This document shows positions 14,647 through 22,363 of a DNA stretch of 32,286 bases, piece by piece. The position numbers and the translations under genes are program-made. The stretch is from JBFHRB01 sp041591915 (GTDB lineage: Bacteria; Actinomycetota; Nitriliruptoria; Nitriliruptorales; Nitriliruptoraceae), in assembly GCA_041591915.1 (NCBI GenBank), contig JBFHRB010000006.1, positions 1 through 32,286 on the forward strand, written 5' to 3'. The notes beneath the pieces are model-generated. The model worked only from the letters and a program-made list of their open reading frames with translations, searched no databases and had not been told where the DNA came from. Numbering within the stretch: position 1 is the stretch's first letter; every line of letters begins with the position of its first letter.

Positions 14647-15629
14647 ACACCTCTCTCCGCTGGCTGCGCGCCAGCGTGCTCACGATCACCGCCGCACTGG
14701 TCCTCGGCGCCTGTGCCGGATCCACCGAACCGGTCGCGGACGCGACCGACGACGCCGACGCTGCGACCGACGTGCCCGACGAGGGCACGGAGGATGCCCT
14801 CGAGGGCGCTTGGCCCGTGACGATCGCCGCGACCAACGGCGACGTGACCGTCGTCGGCCGACCGCAGCGCATCGTCTCGCTCAGCGCCGCGTCGACCGAG
14901 ATCCTCTTCGCCATCGGCGCGGGGGAGCAGGTGATCGCCGTCGACGACCAGTCGAACCACCCGCCCGAGGCCCCCGTGACGGACCTCGCGGCCTTCACGC
15001 CGAACGTCGAGGCGATCCTCGAGTTCGAGCCCGATCTCGTGTTCACGTCCTTCGATCCCGGTGACCTCGTGTCGGGTCTCGAGGCCGCCGGCGTGACGAC
15101 CATCGTCCACGACGCCCCGGCGACCCTCGACGGTGCCTACGCGCAGATCGAGCAGGTCGGTGCCGTCACCGGCAACCTGGCTGGCTCTGCCGAGGTCGTG
15201 GCGACGATGCAGTCGGACATCGAGGCGATCGTCGGCGAGGTGCAGGCCGCGGACGCGACCTACTACCACGAGCTCGACAACACGTACTACTCGGTGACCT
15301 CGACCACGTTCATCGGCGAGATCTACGGCCTGCTCGGCCTCACGTCGATCGCCGACGGGGCCGACGGGGCCGAGTTCGGCTTCCCGCAGCTGTCGAACGA
15401 GTACATCGTCGAGGCCGACCCGACCTTCGTCTTCCTCGCCGACACCAAGTGCTGCTCGGTCACCGCCGACTCCGTCGCGGAGCGCCCCGGCTGGGGCCAG
15501 CTCACCGCCGTGCAACAGGGTCGGGTCGTCGAGCTCGACGACGACGTCGTCAGCCGTTGGGGGCCGCGGATCGTCGAGTTCCTGCGGACGGTCGCCGACG
15601 CCGTCGCGCAGTACGAGCCGGCCAGCTGA
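14643..15629 (+). CDS. btuF: B12 ABC transporter substrate-binding lipoprotein BtuF
   Basis: The 328-residue protein has a lipoprotein signal with the lipobox VLGAC (Cys24), an acidic linker (25-55) and a class III binding-protein fold. PQRIVSLSAASTEILFAIG and FEPDLVF are typical of the BtuF/FepB/FhuD group, and DTKCCS near the C-terminal third is seen in actinobacterial BtuF-like proteins. It would capture cobalamin outside the membrane and deliver it to BtuC. The B12 riboswitch upstream and the overlapping btuC and btuD genes settle the substrate better than the protein motifs do. ATG 14643 is the only start that leaves an intact signal peptide. Its stop overlaps the btuC start (TGATG). Confidence 0.9.
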   Translation: MNTSLRWLRASVLTITAALVLGACAGSTEPVADATDDADAATDVPDEGTEDALEGAWPVTIAATNGDVTVVGRPQRIVSLSAASTEILFAIGAGEQVIAVDDQSNHPPEAPVTDLAAFTPNVEAILEFEPDLVFTSFDPGDLVSGLEAAGVTTIVHDAPATLDGAYAQIEQVGAVTGNLAGSAEVVATMQSDIEAIVGEVQAADATYYHELDNTYYSVTSTTFIGEIYGLLGLTSIADGADGAEFGFPQLSNEYIVEADPTFVFLADTKCCSVTADSVAERPGWGQLTAVQQGRVVELDDDVVSRWGPRIVEFLRTVADAVAQYEPAS

Positions 15630-16708
15630 TGGCCATCGCGACGTCCGAGACGCGAGCGGCCGGCACCGCCGACGCCGCTCGCGTCCGGGCGACGCGGCTC
15701 CGACCGCTGGGCCTGGGGCTGGCGCTCGCCATCCTCGTCGCCGCGGTCCTCGCCGGAGTGCTGACCGGCGCGGCGTCGCTGCCGGCCCGCGGCGTCCTGG
15801 CCGAACTCCTCGGTGCCGTCCCGGGCGTCTCGGTGGATTCCGGGCTCAGCGAGCGACAGGCGGCGATCCTCTGGCAGATCCGGCTCCCGCGGGTCGTGCT
15901 GGGCGCGCTCGTCGGTGTGGCACTCAGCGTCTCGGGCGCCGCGTACCAGGGCGTCTTCCGCAATCCGCTCGCCGATCCCTACCTCCTCGGCGCTGCGGCA
16001 GGGGCAGGCCTCGGCGCGACCCTCGCCATCGTGGCCGGCCTCGGAGGCGACCCACTGGCCGTGCCGCTCTCGGCGTTCCTCGGTGCGCTCGGCGCCGTGG
16101 CGATCACCTACGCCGTCGGCCGGTCCATCGGCGGCCGCAGCAGCGGCACCATCATCCTCGCCGGTGTCGCCGTCGCCTCCTTCTTCACGGCGTTGCAGAC
16201 CTTCGTGCAGCAACGGAACTCGGACACCCTGCGCGAGGTCTACGCCTGGATCCTGGGCCGCCTCGGCACCGCCGGCTGGGGCGAGGTCGCACTGGTCCTG
16301 CCCTACGTCGTCGTCACGGCGACGGCGATCGTCCTGCACCGACGCCACCTCGACGTCCTGGCCGTCGGCGAGGGGGAAGCCCGGGCGCTCGGCATGCGGG
16401 CCGACCGGATCCGCCTCGTCGTCATCGCGGCTGCCACCCTGGCGACGGCCGCGGCGGTCTCCGTCAGCGGCCTCATCGGGTTCGTCGGCATCATCGTCCC
16501 CCACACCGTCCGGCTCGTCGCCGGCGCCTCGTACCGTGTCGTGCTCCCGCTGTCGGTGGTCCTCGGCGGCGCGTTCCTGGTGCTCGCCGACCTCCTCGCG
16601 CGCACGGTCGTGTCGCCCGCCGAGCTGCCGATCGGCGTCGTCACCTCGTTCTTCGGAGCGCCGTTCTTCATGCTGGTGCTCCGCACGAGCCGGCGGTCGA
16701 TCTCGTGA
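15629..16708 (+). CDS. btuC: B12 ABC transporter permease BtuC
   Basis: The 359-residue integral membrane protein of the FecCD/BtuC family has about ten hydrophobic segments. Family hallmarks are LPRVVLGALVGVALSVSGAA, FRNPLADPYLLG, the cytoplasmic coupling region around GEGEARALGMRADRIR, LIGFVGIIVPHTVRL, and the C-terminal ELPIGVVTSFFGAPFFMLVL. It forms the membrane channel with BtuD and receives cobalamin from BtuF. It overlaps btuF by one base and btuD by four, so the three subunits are translated in step. Confidence 0.93.
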   Translation: MAIATSETRAAGTADAARVRATRLRPLGLGLALAILVAAVLAGVLTGAASLPARGVLAELLGAVPGVSVDSGLSERQAAILWQIRLPRVVLGALVGVALSVSGAAYQGVFRNPLADPYLLGAAAGAGLGATLAIVAGLGGDPLAVPLSAFLGALGAVAITYAVGRSIGGRSSGTIILAGVAVASFFTALQTFVQQRNSDTLREVYAWILGRLGTAGWGEVALVLPYVVVTATAIVLHRRHLDVLAVGEGEARALGMRADRIRLVVIAAATLATAAAVSVSGLIGFVGIIVPHTVRLVAGASYRVVLPLSVVLGGAFLVLADLLARTVVSPAELPIGVVTSFFGAPFFMLVLRTSRRSIS

Positions 16709-17523
16709 GCCGGGTCCGGGTTCGCCGTGTGGCCGCCGCGCTCGGTGGCCAGCCGGTCCTGCGCGGGATCGACCTCGACGTCCGTACGGGGGAGTGGCTC
16801 GCACTCATCGGTCCCAACGGGGCGGGCAAGACCACCCTCCTGCGCGCGATCGCCGGGTTGCTGCGGGTCGACGGGCAGGTCCTCATCGACGCCGACGACC
16901 CGGCCGAGCTCAGGCCCCGCGACCTCGCACGTCGGGTCGCGCTCGTACCGCAGCAGCCGACGCTTCCGCCGGGGATGACGGTCACCGACTACGTCCTGCT
17001 CGGACGGACGCCCTACATCAGCTACCTCGGTGTGGAGTCGAACGACGACCTCGATGTCGTCGCCGAGGTCCTCGGCCGCCTCGACCTCGAGGGCCTGGGT
17101 CACCGGGAGCTGTCGTCACTGTCGGGCGGGGAGCTCCAGCGCGCGGTCCTGGCACGGGCACTCGCCCAGCAGGCACCGGTGCTCCTGCTCGACGAGCCGA
17201 CCAGCGCCCTCGACATCGGCCACGTCCAGCAGGTGCTCGAGCTGGTGGACGGGCTCCGCCACCTCGACGGGCTGACCGTCATCGCCGCGATGCACGACCT
17301 CACCACGGCTGCCCGCTACGCGGACGAGGTGGTGCTGCTCGCAGACGGGGTGGCCGTCGCGTCCGGCCCTCCGGAGGCCGTGATCACGACCGAGACGATC
17401 CGGACGCACTACGGCGCGCACGTGCACGTCATACCGACGGATGACGGTCCGGTGGTCGTACCCCAGCGGTTGGGCCGGCTCCGTCGTGGGGCCGGCGTCC
17501 CGGCGCTGGACGAGCGGGCCTGA
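16705..17523 (+). CDS. btuD: B12 ABC transporter ATPase BtuD
   Basis: The 272-residue ABC ATPase has the Walker A GPNGAGKTT (36-44), Q-loop VPQQP, signature LSGGELQRA, Walker B VLLLDEPT, and the switch His in AAMHDLTTAA. It belongs to the FepC/BtuD subgroup. The GTG start overlaps the btuC stop (GTGA). About 40 residues beyond the usual end (ending RRGAGVPALDERA) form a slightly longer tail than typical. It powers uptake by BtuF-BtuC. No clear terminator follows in 17524-17617. Confidence 0.93.
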   Translation: MSRVRVRRVAAALGGQPVLRGIDLDVRTGEWLALIGPNGAGKTTLLRAIAGLLRVDGQVLIDADDPAELRPRDLARRVALVPQQPTLPPGMTVTDYVLLGRTPYISYLGVESNDDLDVVAEVLGRLDLEGLGHRELSSLSGGELQRAVLARALAQQAPVLLLDEPTSALDIGHVQQVLELVDGLRHLDGLTVIAAMHDLTTAARYADEVVLLADGVAVASGPPEAVITTETIRTHYGAHVHVIPTDDGPVVVPQRLGRLRRGAGVPALDERA

Positions 17524-17617
17524 CAGCCCGGCCCGCACGCGTCGGGTCCTTCGGCACTGCCGGATGTCGCGGGCGTGAGGTGTCATCGGGTGATGTCGTC
17601 CCGCGGGAGGCCCAGCC

Positions 17618-18103
17618 GTGCGCACCTACATCGACCTCAGCAGTGAGCTCCAACAGCCGCTGTGGCCGTCGGTGGAGCGTTGGGTCGGGGACCCGGCCGG
17701 CTGGCTGCCGTCGCCAGCGCATCCGCTCAACGGCGAGACCTGGCGCGTCACGGTCCACGCGGGCCCGATCAAGCGAGTGGTCGACGTACGGGTCGGCTCA
17801 CCGTGGGCGCTGACCGATGCCTGGGAGCGCACCCTGCACTGGGAGCCCGAGGGCAGGTCCGGCCTGCTGCCCGAGTTCGATGGTCGACTCGTCCTGCGCG
17901 AGCACGGGCGCGACGCGCCGACGCTCGAGCTGCACGGGCACTACATCCCGCCGGGCGGTGCGCTCGGCTCGCGGGCCGACGCGCTGGTCGGCCACAACGT
18001 GGCCGAGGCGACCTGCCGCGCCTTCCTCGAGTCGATCGCTGCTCGTCTGGCGAGCGCCGCCGAGTCCTCCGAAGCAGCGGACCAGACCCGTCAACGCCGG
18101 TAG
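17618..18103 (+). CDS. SRPBCC-like small-molecule-binding protein
   Basis: The 161-residue soluble protein begins with a beta strand (YIDLSSELQQPLWPSVERW), continues through several predicted antiparallel strands, and ends with a long amphipathic helix (about 122-147) after GHYIPPGGALGSRADALVG. This order resembles the START/SRPBCC helix-grip fold used to bind hydrophobic ligands. The match is by pattern only and no ligand can be named. GTG 17618 has GGGAGG seven to eight bases upstream. It stands alone, 94 bp after btuD and 80 bp before the next gene. It could also be an uncharacterised DUF with a similar fold. Confidence 0.7.
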   Translation: MRTYIDLSSELQQPLWPSVERWVGDPAGWLPSPAHPLNGETWRVTVHAGPIKRVVDVRVGSPWALTDAWERTLHWEPEGRSGLLPEFDGRLVLREHGRDAPTLELHGHYIPPGGALGSRADALVGHNVAEATCRAFLESIAARLASAAESSEAADQTRQRR

Positions 18104-18149
18104 GTTGCCGCCGACAGGTACGGGCAGGGACTCGCCCAACGAGCGGCGA

Positions 18150-18177
18150 ATCCCCCTCGTAACGCCCGTGGGGGGAT
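18150..18177 (+). promoter_or_regulatory. Hairpin masking the ribosome binding site of the binding-lipoprotein gene
   Basis: ATCCCCC (18150-18156) is the exact reverse complement of GGGGGAT (18171-18177). The 3' arm contains GGGGGA, the only candidate ribosome binding site for ATG 18184. The loop is 14 bases, shortened by a possible T-G pair. It would block initiation when folded. Confidence 0.45.
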
Positions 18178-18183
18178 CGATCG

Positions 18184-19707
18184 ATGCGTCAACTCCGCAG
18201 CATCAGCCTGCTGCTCGTGCTCGCCTTCCTGGCGACGGCCTGCGGTGCACGCCTCAGCGAGGACGTCCGCGCCGTCGCGATCGAGGGCATCACCACGACG
18301 ACCAGCGATGCTGGCGCCCAGCCGGTCGCAGCTGACCAGCCGGCGGCGGATCAGGACGTCGAGGCCGTCGCCGCGCCGGACCCGGCCGCCGACGGCACGG
18401 CACCCGGGCCCGCGACCGACACACCCAGCACGGATCAGCCGGCCGACCAGCCCGTGGCCCAGCAGCCGACGACCTCCGACCCGGGGCAGCAGCAGCCGAC
18501 GCAGGAGCAGCCCACGCAGCAGCAGCCCGCGCAGGGGCCCTGCGCCCCGCAGCCCGTCGACGAGCCCGGCATCACGATGGACAAGATCGTGGTGGCCAAC
18601 GTCTCCGACATCTCCGGCGCCGTGCCCGGCCTCTTCGAGGAGGCGCAGCTGGCCACCAAGGCCGCGCTGGCCGAGTTCAACGCGACCAAGGGCACGATCT
18701 GCGGCCGTCGCATCGAGTTCCTGGGCCTCGACGCGAAGATGGACACCAACGCCAACCGCACGGCCTACCTCGAGGCCTGCCAGCAGGCGTGGGTCGCCGT
18801 CGGCTCGATGTCGGCCTTCGACGCCGGTGTGACGCCCGCGCTCAACGCCGACGACTGCAGCGGCTTCCCGGACCTCCGCACCACCGCGCTGACGCCCCAG
18901 CTCCAGCTCCACCCCCAGGCGTGGCCGGCCGACTCGATGACCCCGTGGGTCCAGCCGATCACGGAGTACCGGCACCTCTCGCAGAAGTTCCCGGGGGCCG
19001 GCGACAACGCCGCCTACCTCCGCATCGAGGGCGAGGTCACCAAGTTCCAGACGCAGCAGGTCATGGAGGCGACCGAGCGGGCGCTGGGGTTCAACTGGAC
19101 CGTCATCGACATCCAGGTCGCCGAGTCGAACTACTCCGCCTTCGTCATCGAGCTCAAGCGCAACAACGTCACCTGGGTGTCGTTCCAGGGCGCCTACCAG
19201 CAGGCCATCCGGCTCGCACAGGCGATGCGCCAGCAGAACTACTGGCCCGAGGTCTACCTGCTGCAGGCCAACGTCTACACGCCGGACTTCCTCGAGCTCG
19301 GCGGCGACTCCATCGAGGACGCGTACGTCCAGATCGTGTCGGTCATGGGCGAGGAGGTCAGCCAGCACCCGGAGCTGCAGAAGTACTCCCAGTGGGTCCA
19401 GCAGGTGAAGCCGGGTGCCCGCGCCACGGCACTGGGCGCCTACGGGTGGTCGATCACGAAGCTGTTCCTGCAGGAGGTCGAGAAGCTCGGGCCCGCGCCC
19501 ACGCGGGCGAAGCTGATCGAGGCCATGTCTCGGGTGCGCGCCTGGGACGGGTTCGGGATCCATCCGCCGCAGGACATCGGCGGCCGGACACCCAGCGACT
19601 GCATGATCGTGCTGCAGGTGAGGGGCGGGAAGTTCACGCGCGTCCACCCGGCCGGCGGTGGGTTCGACTGCGGCAGCGGCGCCGTCGATACCCGCGACCT
19701 GCACTGA
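18184..19707 (+). CDS. Orphan branched-chain-type (LivK/Peripla_BP_6) binding lipoprotein
   Basis: The 507-residue protein has a lipoprotein signal (lipobox LATAC, Cys20) and a roughly 100-residue disordered linker rich in Pro, Gln, Ala and Asp, with QQPTQEQPTQQQPAQ-type repeats. A type I periplasmic binding domain starts near residue 130. Domain features include IVVANVSDISGAVPGLFEEA, AALAEFNATKG, a ligand-loop GSMSAFDAGV and a C-terminal region with VRAWDGFGIHPPQDIG. Six Cys in the binding domain suggest disulfides. No LivHMGF transporter genes are adjacent, so it may serve a distant transporter or act as a sensor or carrier. The long linker would let the domain reach through a thick cell wall. 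The ligand is unknown. Confidence 0.88.
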   Translation: MRQLRSISLLLVLAFLATACGARLSEDVRAVAIEGITTTTSDAGAQPVAADQPAADQDVEAVAAPDPAADGTAPGPATDTPSTDQPADQPVAQQPTTSDPGQQQPTQEQPTQQQPAQGPCAPQPVDEPGITMDKIVVANVSDISGAVPGLFEEAQLATKAALAEFNATKGTICGRRIEFLGLDAKMDTNANRTAYLEACQQAWVAVGSMSAFDAGVTPALNADDCSGFPDLRTTALTPQLQLHPQAWPADSMTPWVQPITEYRHLSQKFPGAGDNAAYLRIEGEVTKFQTQQVMEATERALGFNWTVIDIQVAESNYSAFVIELKRNNVTWVSFQGAYQQAIRLAQAMRQQNYWPEVYLLQANVYTPDFLELGGDSIEDAYVQIVSVMGEEVSQHPELQKYSQWVQQVKPGARATALGAYGWSITKLFLQEVEKLGPAPTRAKLIEAMSRVRAWDGFGIHPPQDIGGRTPSDCMIVLQVRGGKFTRVHPAGGGFDCGSGAVDTRDLH

Positions 19708-19731
19708 TGACTGGCGCACGGGGGCGCTGAC

Positions 19732-20397
19732 GTGCGGACCCGCCTGCTGGCCCTCGGAGGGTTCGCGGTCGCCATCGCGCTGGCCTTCGGCCTCGGGCTC
19801 GACGACGCGCTGCGTGATGGTGGCGTCGAGCGGCTGGCCACCGAGACCGGCGCCCTCGGGCCGGTGCTCTTCGTCCTGTCGATGTGGCTCGTCCAGCCAC
19901 TCGGGGTCCCCGGATGGATCTGGATGATCCCGGCGGGGCTGTGGTGGGACTGGCGGTTCGCCTTCGCCCTCTGCTGGTTCGGCAACATGGGCGCATCGAC
20001 GCTCGCCTTCGCCTTCGCGCAGTGGGTGGGGCGTGACTGGATCGAACGGCGCATGCCCCCGTTCCTCCACCGCTTCGACGCGCGCCTCACCAACGGTGGC
20101 GTCTTCGCGGTCGTCGTCGTTCGGCTGCTCACCGGCCAGCTCCCACCCGCCGACTGGCTGCTCGGGGTGAGCGGTGTCCGGCTCTTCCCGACCTTCCTCG
20201 TGGGCACCGCCATCGGGATCGTCCCGGTCACCCTCTTCTTCGTGACCGTCGGGTCGAGCCTTGGGGCGTGGCTGCTGCAGCAGGAGGGGAGCACGTGGCT
20301 GGTGATCGCTGCGGTGGCTGCGCTGGTCGTCGTCGCCCGTCGGCGGATCATCGCCCGCGCGAACGAGCGTCAGCTGGCGGAGGAGTCCGTCAGCTGA
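19732..20397 (+). CDS. VTT (SNARE-associated/TVP38-DedA) family membrane protein
   Basis: The 221-residue protein has about five to six hydrophobic segments. It follows the VTT-domain pattern, with a re-entrant-like segment around LGVPGWIWMIPAGLWWDW, GNMGASTLAFAFAQWVGRDW and a second half with RLLTGQLPPADWLLGVSGV. Related TVP38/DedA proteins are linked to lipid carrier or phospholipid movement across membranes; the role here is not known. GTG 19732 is 24 bp after the previous stop, with only a weak GGGGGC as ribosome binding site. It may be co-transcribed with the lipoprotein gene. The last 28 bases overlap the convergent histidine kinase gene. Confidence 0.8.
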   Translation: MRTRLLALGGFAVAIALAFGLGLDDALRDGGVERLATETGALGPVLFVLSMWLVQPLGVPGWIWMIPAGLWWDWRFAFALCWFGNMGASTLAFAFAQWVGRDWIERRMPPFLHRFDARLTNGGVFAVVVVRLLTGQLPPADWLLGVSGVRLFPTFLVGTAIGIVPVTLFFVTVGSSLGAWLLQQEGSTWLVIAAVAALVVVARRRIIARANERQLAEESVS

Positions 20398-21500
20398 TCC
20401 CCGTCGCGCCTCGGCAGCGCGAGCCGGAAGGTCGTCCTGGCCGCCCCCTCGACGTAGACGAGGTCGCCCCCGTGCAGTCGTGCCGCCGAGCGTGCGAGCG
20501 GGAGGCCGATGCCCATCCCGCCCTTCGCGCGCGTGGACGTGGGGTCCACCTGGTTGAACGGGTCGAACACGGCGTTCTGCTGCTCCGGCGGGATGCCCTC
20601 GCCGTCGTCGCTGACGTCGACGGTCACGAGGTCGTCGCTGGTCGCCACGACCACGTCGACGCGACCACCCTCGGGGCCGAACTTGTCGGCGTTGCCCAGC
20701 AGGGCCGTCAGGACGCGGCGGACACGCGGCCCGTCGACGAGCACGATGACGTGCTGCTCGCCTGACACCATGACGCGGTCGGCCGGAATGTCTGACGCCA
20801 CGATCGCCGCCTCGATCAGCTGGCCGATGGGTTCGGGCACGAGGTCGAGCTCGATGTCCTCGTTGCGAGCCGCCGCGATGTCGAGCACGTCCTCGATCAG
20901 GCCGTGGAGGTGCTGGAGCTGCTCGCGCGCCCGGCTGAGGACGATCTGGAGCTTGTCGGGCTTGTCCATGAGCCGGTCGGTCAGCTGCACCGCGGACAGC
21001 GCGACGGTCAGCGGCGTGCGCAGCTCGTGCCCGATGTTCTGGATGAACAACCGCTGCAGCTCGCGCAGGCGTGACTCCTCGGCCTCGGCCCAGCGGTCAC
21101 GCTCGAGCGTTCGCAGCCGCGCGCACAGCCCGAGGATGACGGCGGCCTGCAGGGCATCGCTGGCCTCGATCTCCTCACGGAGCATCTCGGCGGGCAGGAC
21201 GAGGGCCTCGACGTCGGAGACGGCGTAGACGGAGGCCGATCGGGACTGGTCGTCGAGGACCGAGATCTCGCCGAAGAAGGTGCCGGCTCCGAGGTCGCGC
21301 CGTGGGCGGCCCCCAACGACGACCCGGGCCTCGCCCTCGGCGATGACGTAGAGGGAGTCGCCCGCCCCACCCTCGCGCACCATCGCCGCGCCGGCGGGGT
21401 ACGACCGGCGGTCGCACCGGCTGGCGAGCCTCTCGATGATCTCGGTCGGGGCGCCGGCGAAGAGGTCGACACGACCCAGGAGGGCCGCTGCGTCCATCAT
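20370..21500 (-). CDS. Soluble cyclic-nucleotide-binding histidine kinase
   Basis: The 376-residue protein has no membrane segment. A cNMP-binding domain (about 8-125) keeps the phosphate-binding cassette FFGEISVLDDQSRSAS, with Glu78 and Arg87. A short helix joins it to HisKA with His158 in IGHELRTPLT. The HATPase domain follows with LLGNADKFG, DDGEGIPP and GGMGIGLPLARS. This suggests autokinase control by cAMP or cGMP, or a degenerate cNMP fold used as a different sensor. A direct cNMP-HisKA-HATPase chain without PAS or TM is an uncommon arrangement. Two ATGs lie side by side at 21500 and 21497; the second sits at a better distance (five bases) from GGAG. No response regulator is nearby. Confidence 0.88.
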   Translation of the reverse strand: MMDAAALLGRVDLFAGAPTEIIERLASRCDRRSYPAGAAMVREGGAGDSLYVIAEGEARVVVGGRPRRDLGAGTFFGEISVLDDQSRSASVYAVSDVEALVLPAEMLREEIEASDALQAAVILGLCARLRTLERDRWAEAEESRLRELQRLFIQNIGHELRTPLTVALSAVQLTDRLMDKPDKLQIVLSRAREQLQHLHGLIEDVLDIAAARNEDIELDLVPEPIGQLIEAAIVASDIPADRVMVSGEQHVIVLVDGPRVRRVLTALLGNADKFGPEGGRVDVVVATSDDLVTVDVSDDGEGIPPEQQNAVFDPFNQVDPTSTRAKGGMGIGLPLARSAARLHGGDLVYVEGAARTTFRLALPRRDGDQLTDSSAS

Positions 21501-21527
21501 CGCTCCGAAGGGTGGGTGCGACCGAGA

Positions 21528-22055
21528 CTAGGCCGCCGCCCCGGCCCTGCGGACGAACTCGAGGAGGTACTCGCCGTCACGCGGGTCCCGCACGCCGGTC
21601 ACCGCCCATGGCGTCGATCGGTCGTCGTCCTGCTCGACGCAGATGCCGCGGACGGTGACGCCGTTCTGGATCGTGAGGATGAGCGTCGCCTCGGCGCCTT
21701 CGGCCCGCGCCAGCGTGCCGTTCACCCTCGCGGTCCCGTCGGCGTCGATGGTCAGTTCGACCTTCGCGGTCACGGCGAGCGTGCGGTTGGCGTCGACGCG
21801 GTCCTCGCTGCCCGCCAGTTGCAGCGTCCGCACGGTTCGGGCGTGGTCGAGGTCGACGTGGACGGAACCCGACACGGTCGGGTGCAGGCTGATGATCGCG
21901 TGCTGGATCGGCTCCGTGGTGTCGACATCGGGGCGTGCGAGCTGCCATGCCGCGTGGACGATGCTCGGCGCCGCGGCCGTCGGGGCAGCCGGCCCGGCGT
22001 GTTGGGGGCTCGGCGCGCTGTCGACGGTCTGGGGCACGTCGGGGCTGGTGCGCAC
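21528..22055 (-). CDS. Hypothetical protein with beta-rich C-terminal domain
   Basis: I do not recognise this 175-residue protein. A Pro/Ala/Thr-rich N-terminal 35 residues leads into alternating beta strands: a segment around HAIISLHPTVSGSVHVDLDH, then AVTAKVELTIDADGTARVNG and ATLILTIQNGVTVRGI. It has one Cys and no signal peptide or membrane segment. GTG 22055 is chosen because AGGAGGA lies exactly five bases upstream; an open frame continues upstream but its starts lack ribosome binding sites and its composition is shadow-like. It lies 27 bp upstream of the cNMP-binding kinase gene on the same strand, so the two may be co-transcribed, with this gene first. It diverges from the copper operon. 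Confidence 0.65.
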   Translation of the reverse strand: MRTSPDVPQTVDSAPSPQHAGPAAPTAAAPSIVHAAWQLARPDVDTTEPIQHAIISLHPTVSGSVHVDLDHARTVRTLQLAGSEDRVDANRTLAVTAKVELTIDADGTARVNGTLARAEGAEATLILTIQNGVTVRGICVEQDDDRSTPWAVTGVRDPRDGEYLLEFVRRAGAAA

Positions 22056-22363
22056 GGTGGTCCTCCTGCCCGGGTCCTCCTGCTCCTGGGCGGAACCGTG
22101 CCATCCGGGCGTGCCCGGGACATCCGTATCCGCTACGTAGATGCCGCTCGTGCGGTGGTTGCGTGGGCGCCGGGCGCTCCCTGGTGCGCGCCGAGTGCGA
22201 CGCCGGGAGGCGTTGGGCGGGTTCGCCGGGCCCGAGCCGGGCGCCGAGCGCCCTCGGATACCCTCCGGCCTCGTTCCAGCGCGCGGTGCGCCACCTGCGC
22301 GTCGGGACGGCGTCGCCCCTCGTCGACGGGGTGACCAGCCCGCTCGACCACCACGGAGGGCCC
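22056..22363. other. 308-bp divergent intergenic region
   Basis: This region should hold promoters for the hypothetical gene (minus) and the copCD operon (plus). A GC palindrome, CCGGGC-GT-GCCCGG (22105-22118), could be an operator. TACCCT at 22259-22264 is a possible -10 for the copper operon, but no matching -35 is visible. GGAGG at 22355-22359 is the ribosome binding site for GTG 22364. I see no RNA gene or convincing ORF. Confidence 0.4.

Noticed and set aside
14318..15103. Upstream extension of the histidine kinase reading frame
   Set aside because: It would run antisense through the riboswitch and btuF. ATG 14317 with GGAG and the first membrane segment fits the family.
17524..17617. 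Terminator after btuD
   Set aside because: Only a short bulged GC stem without a U tract is visible; not enough to call.
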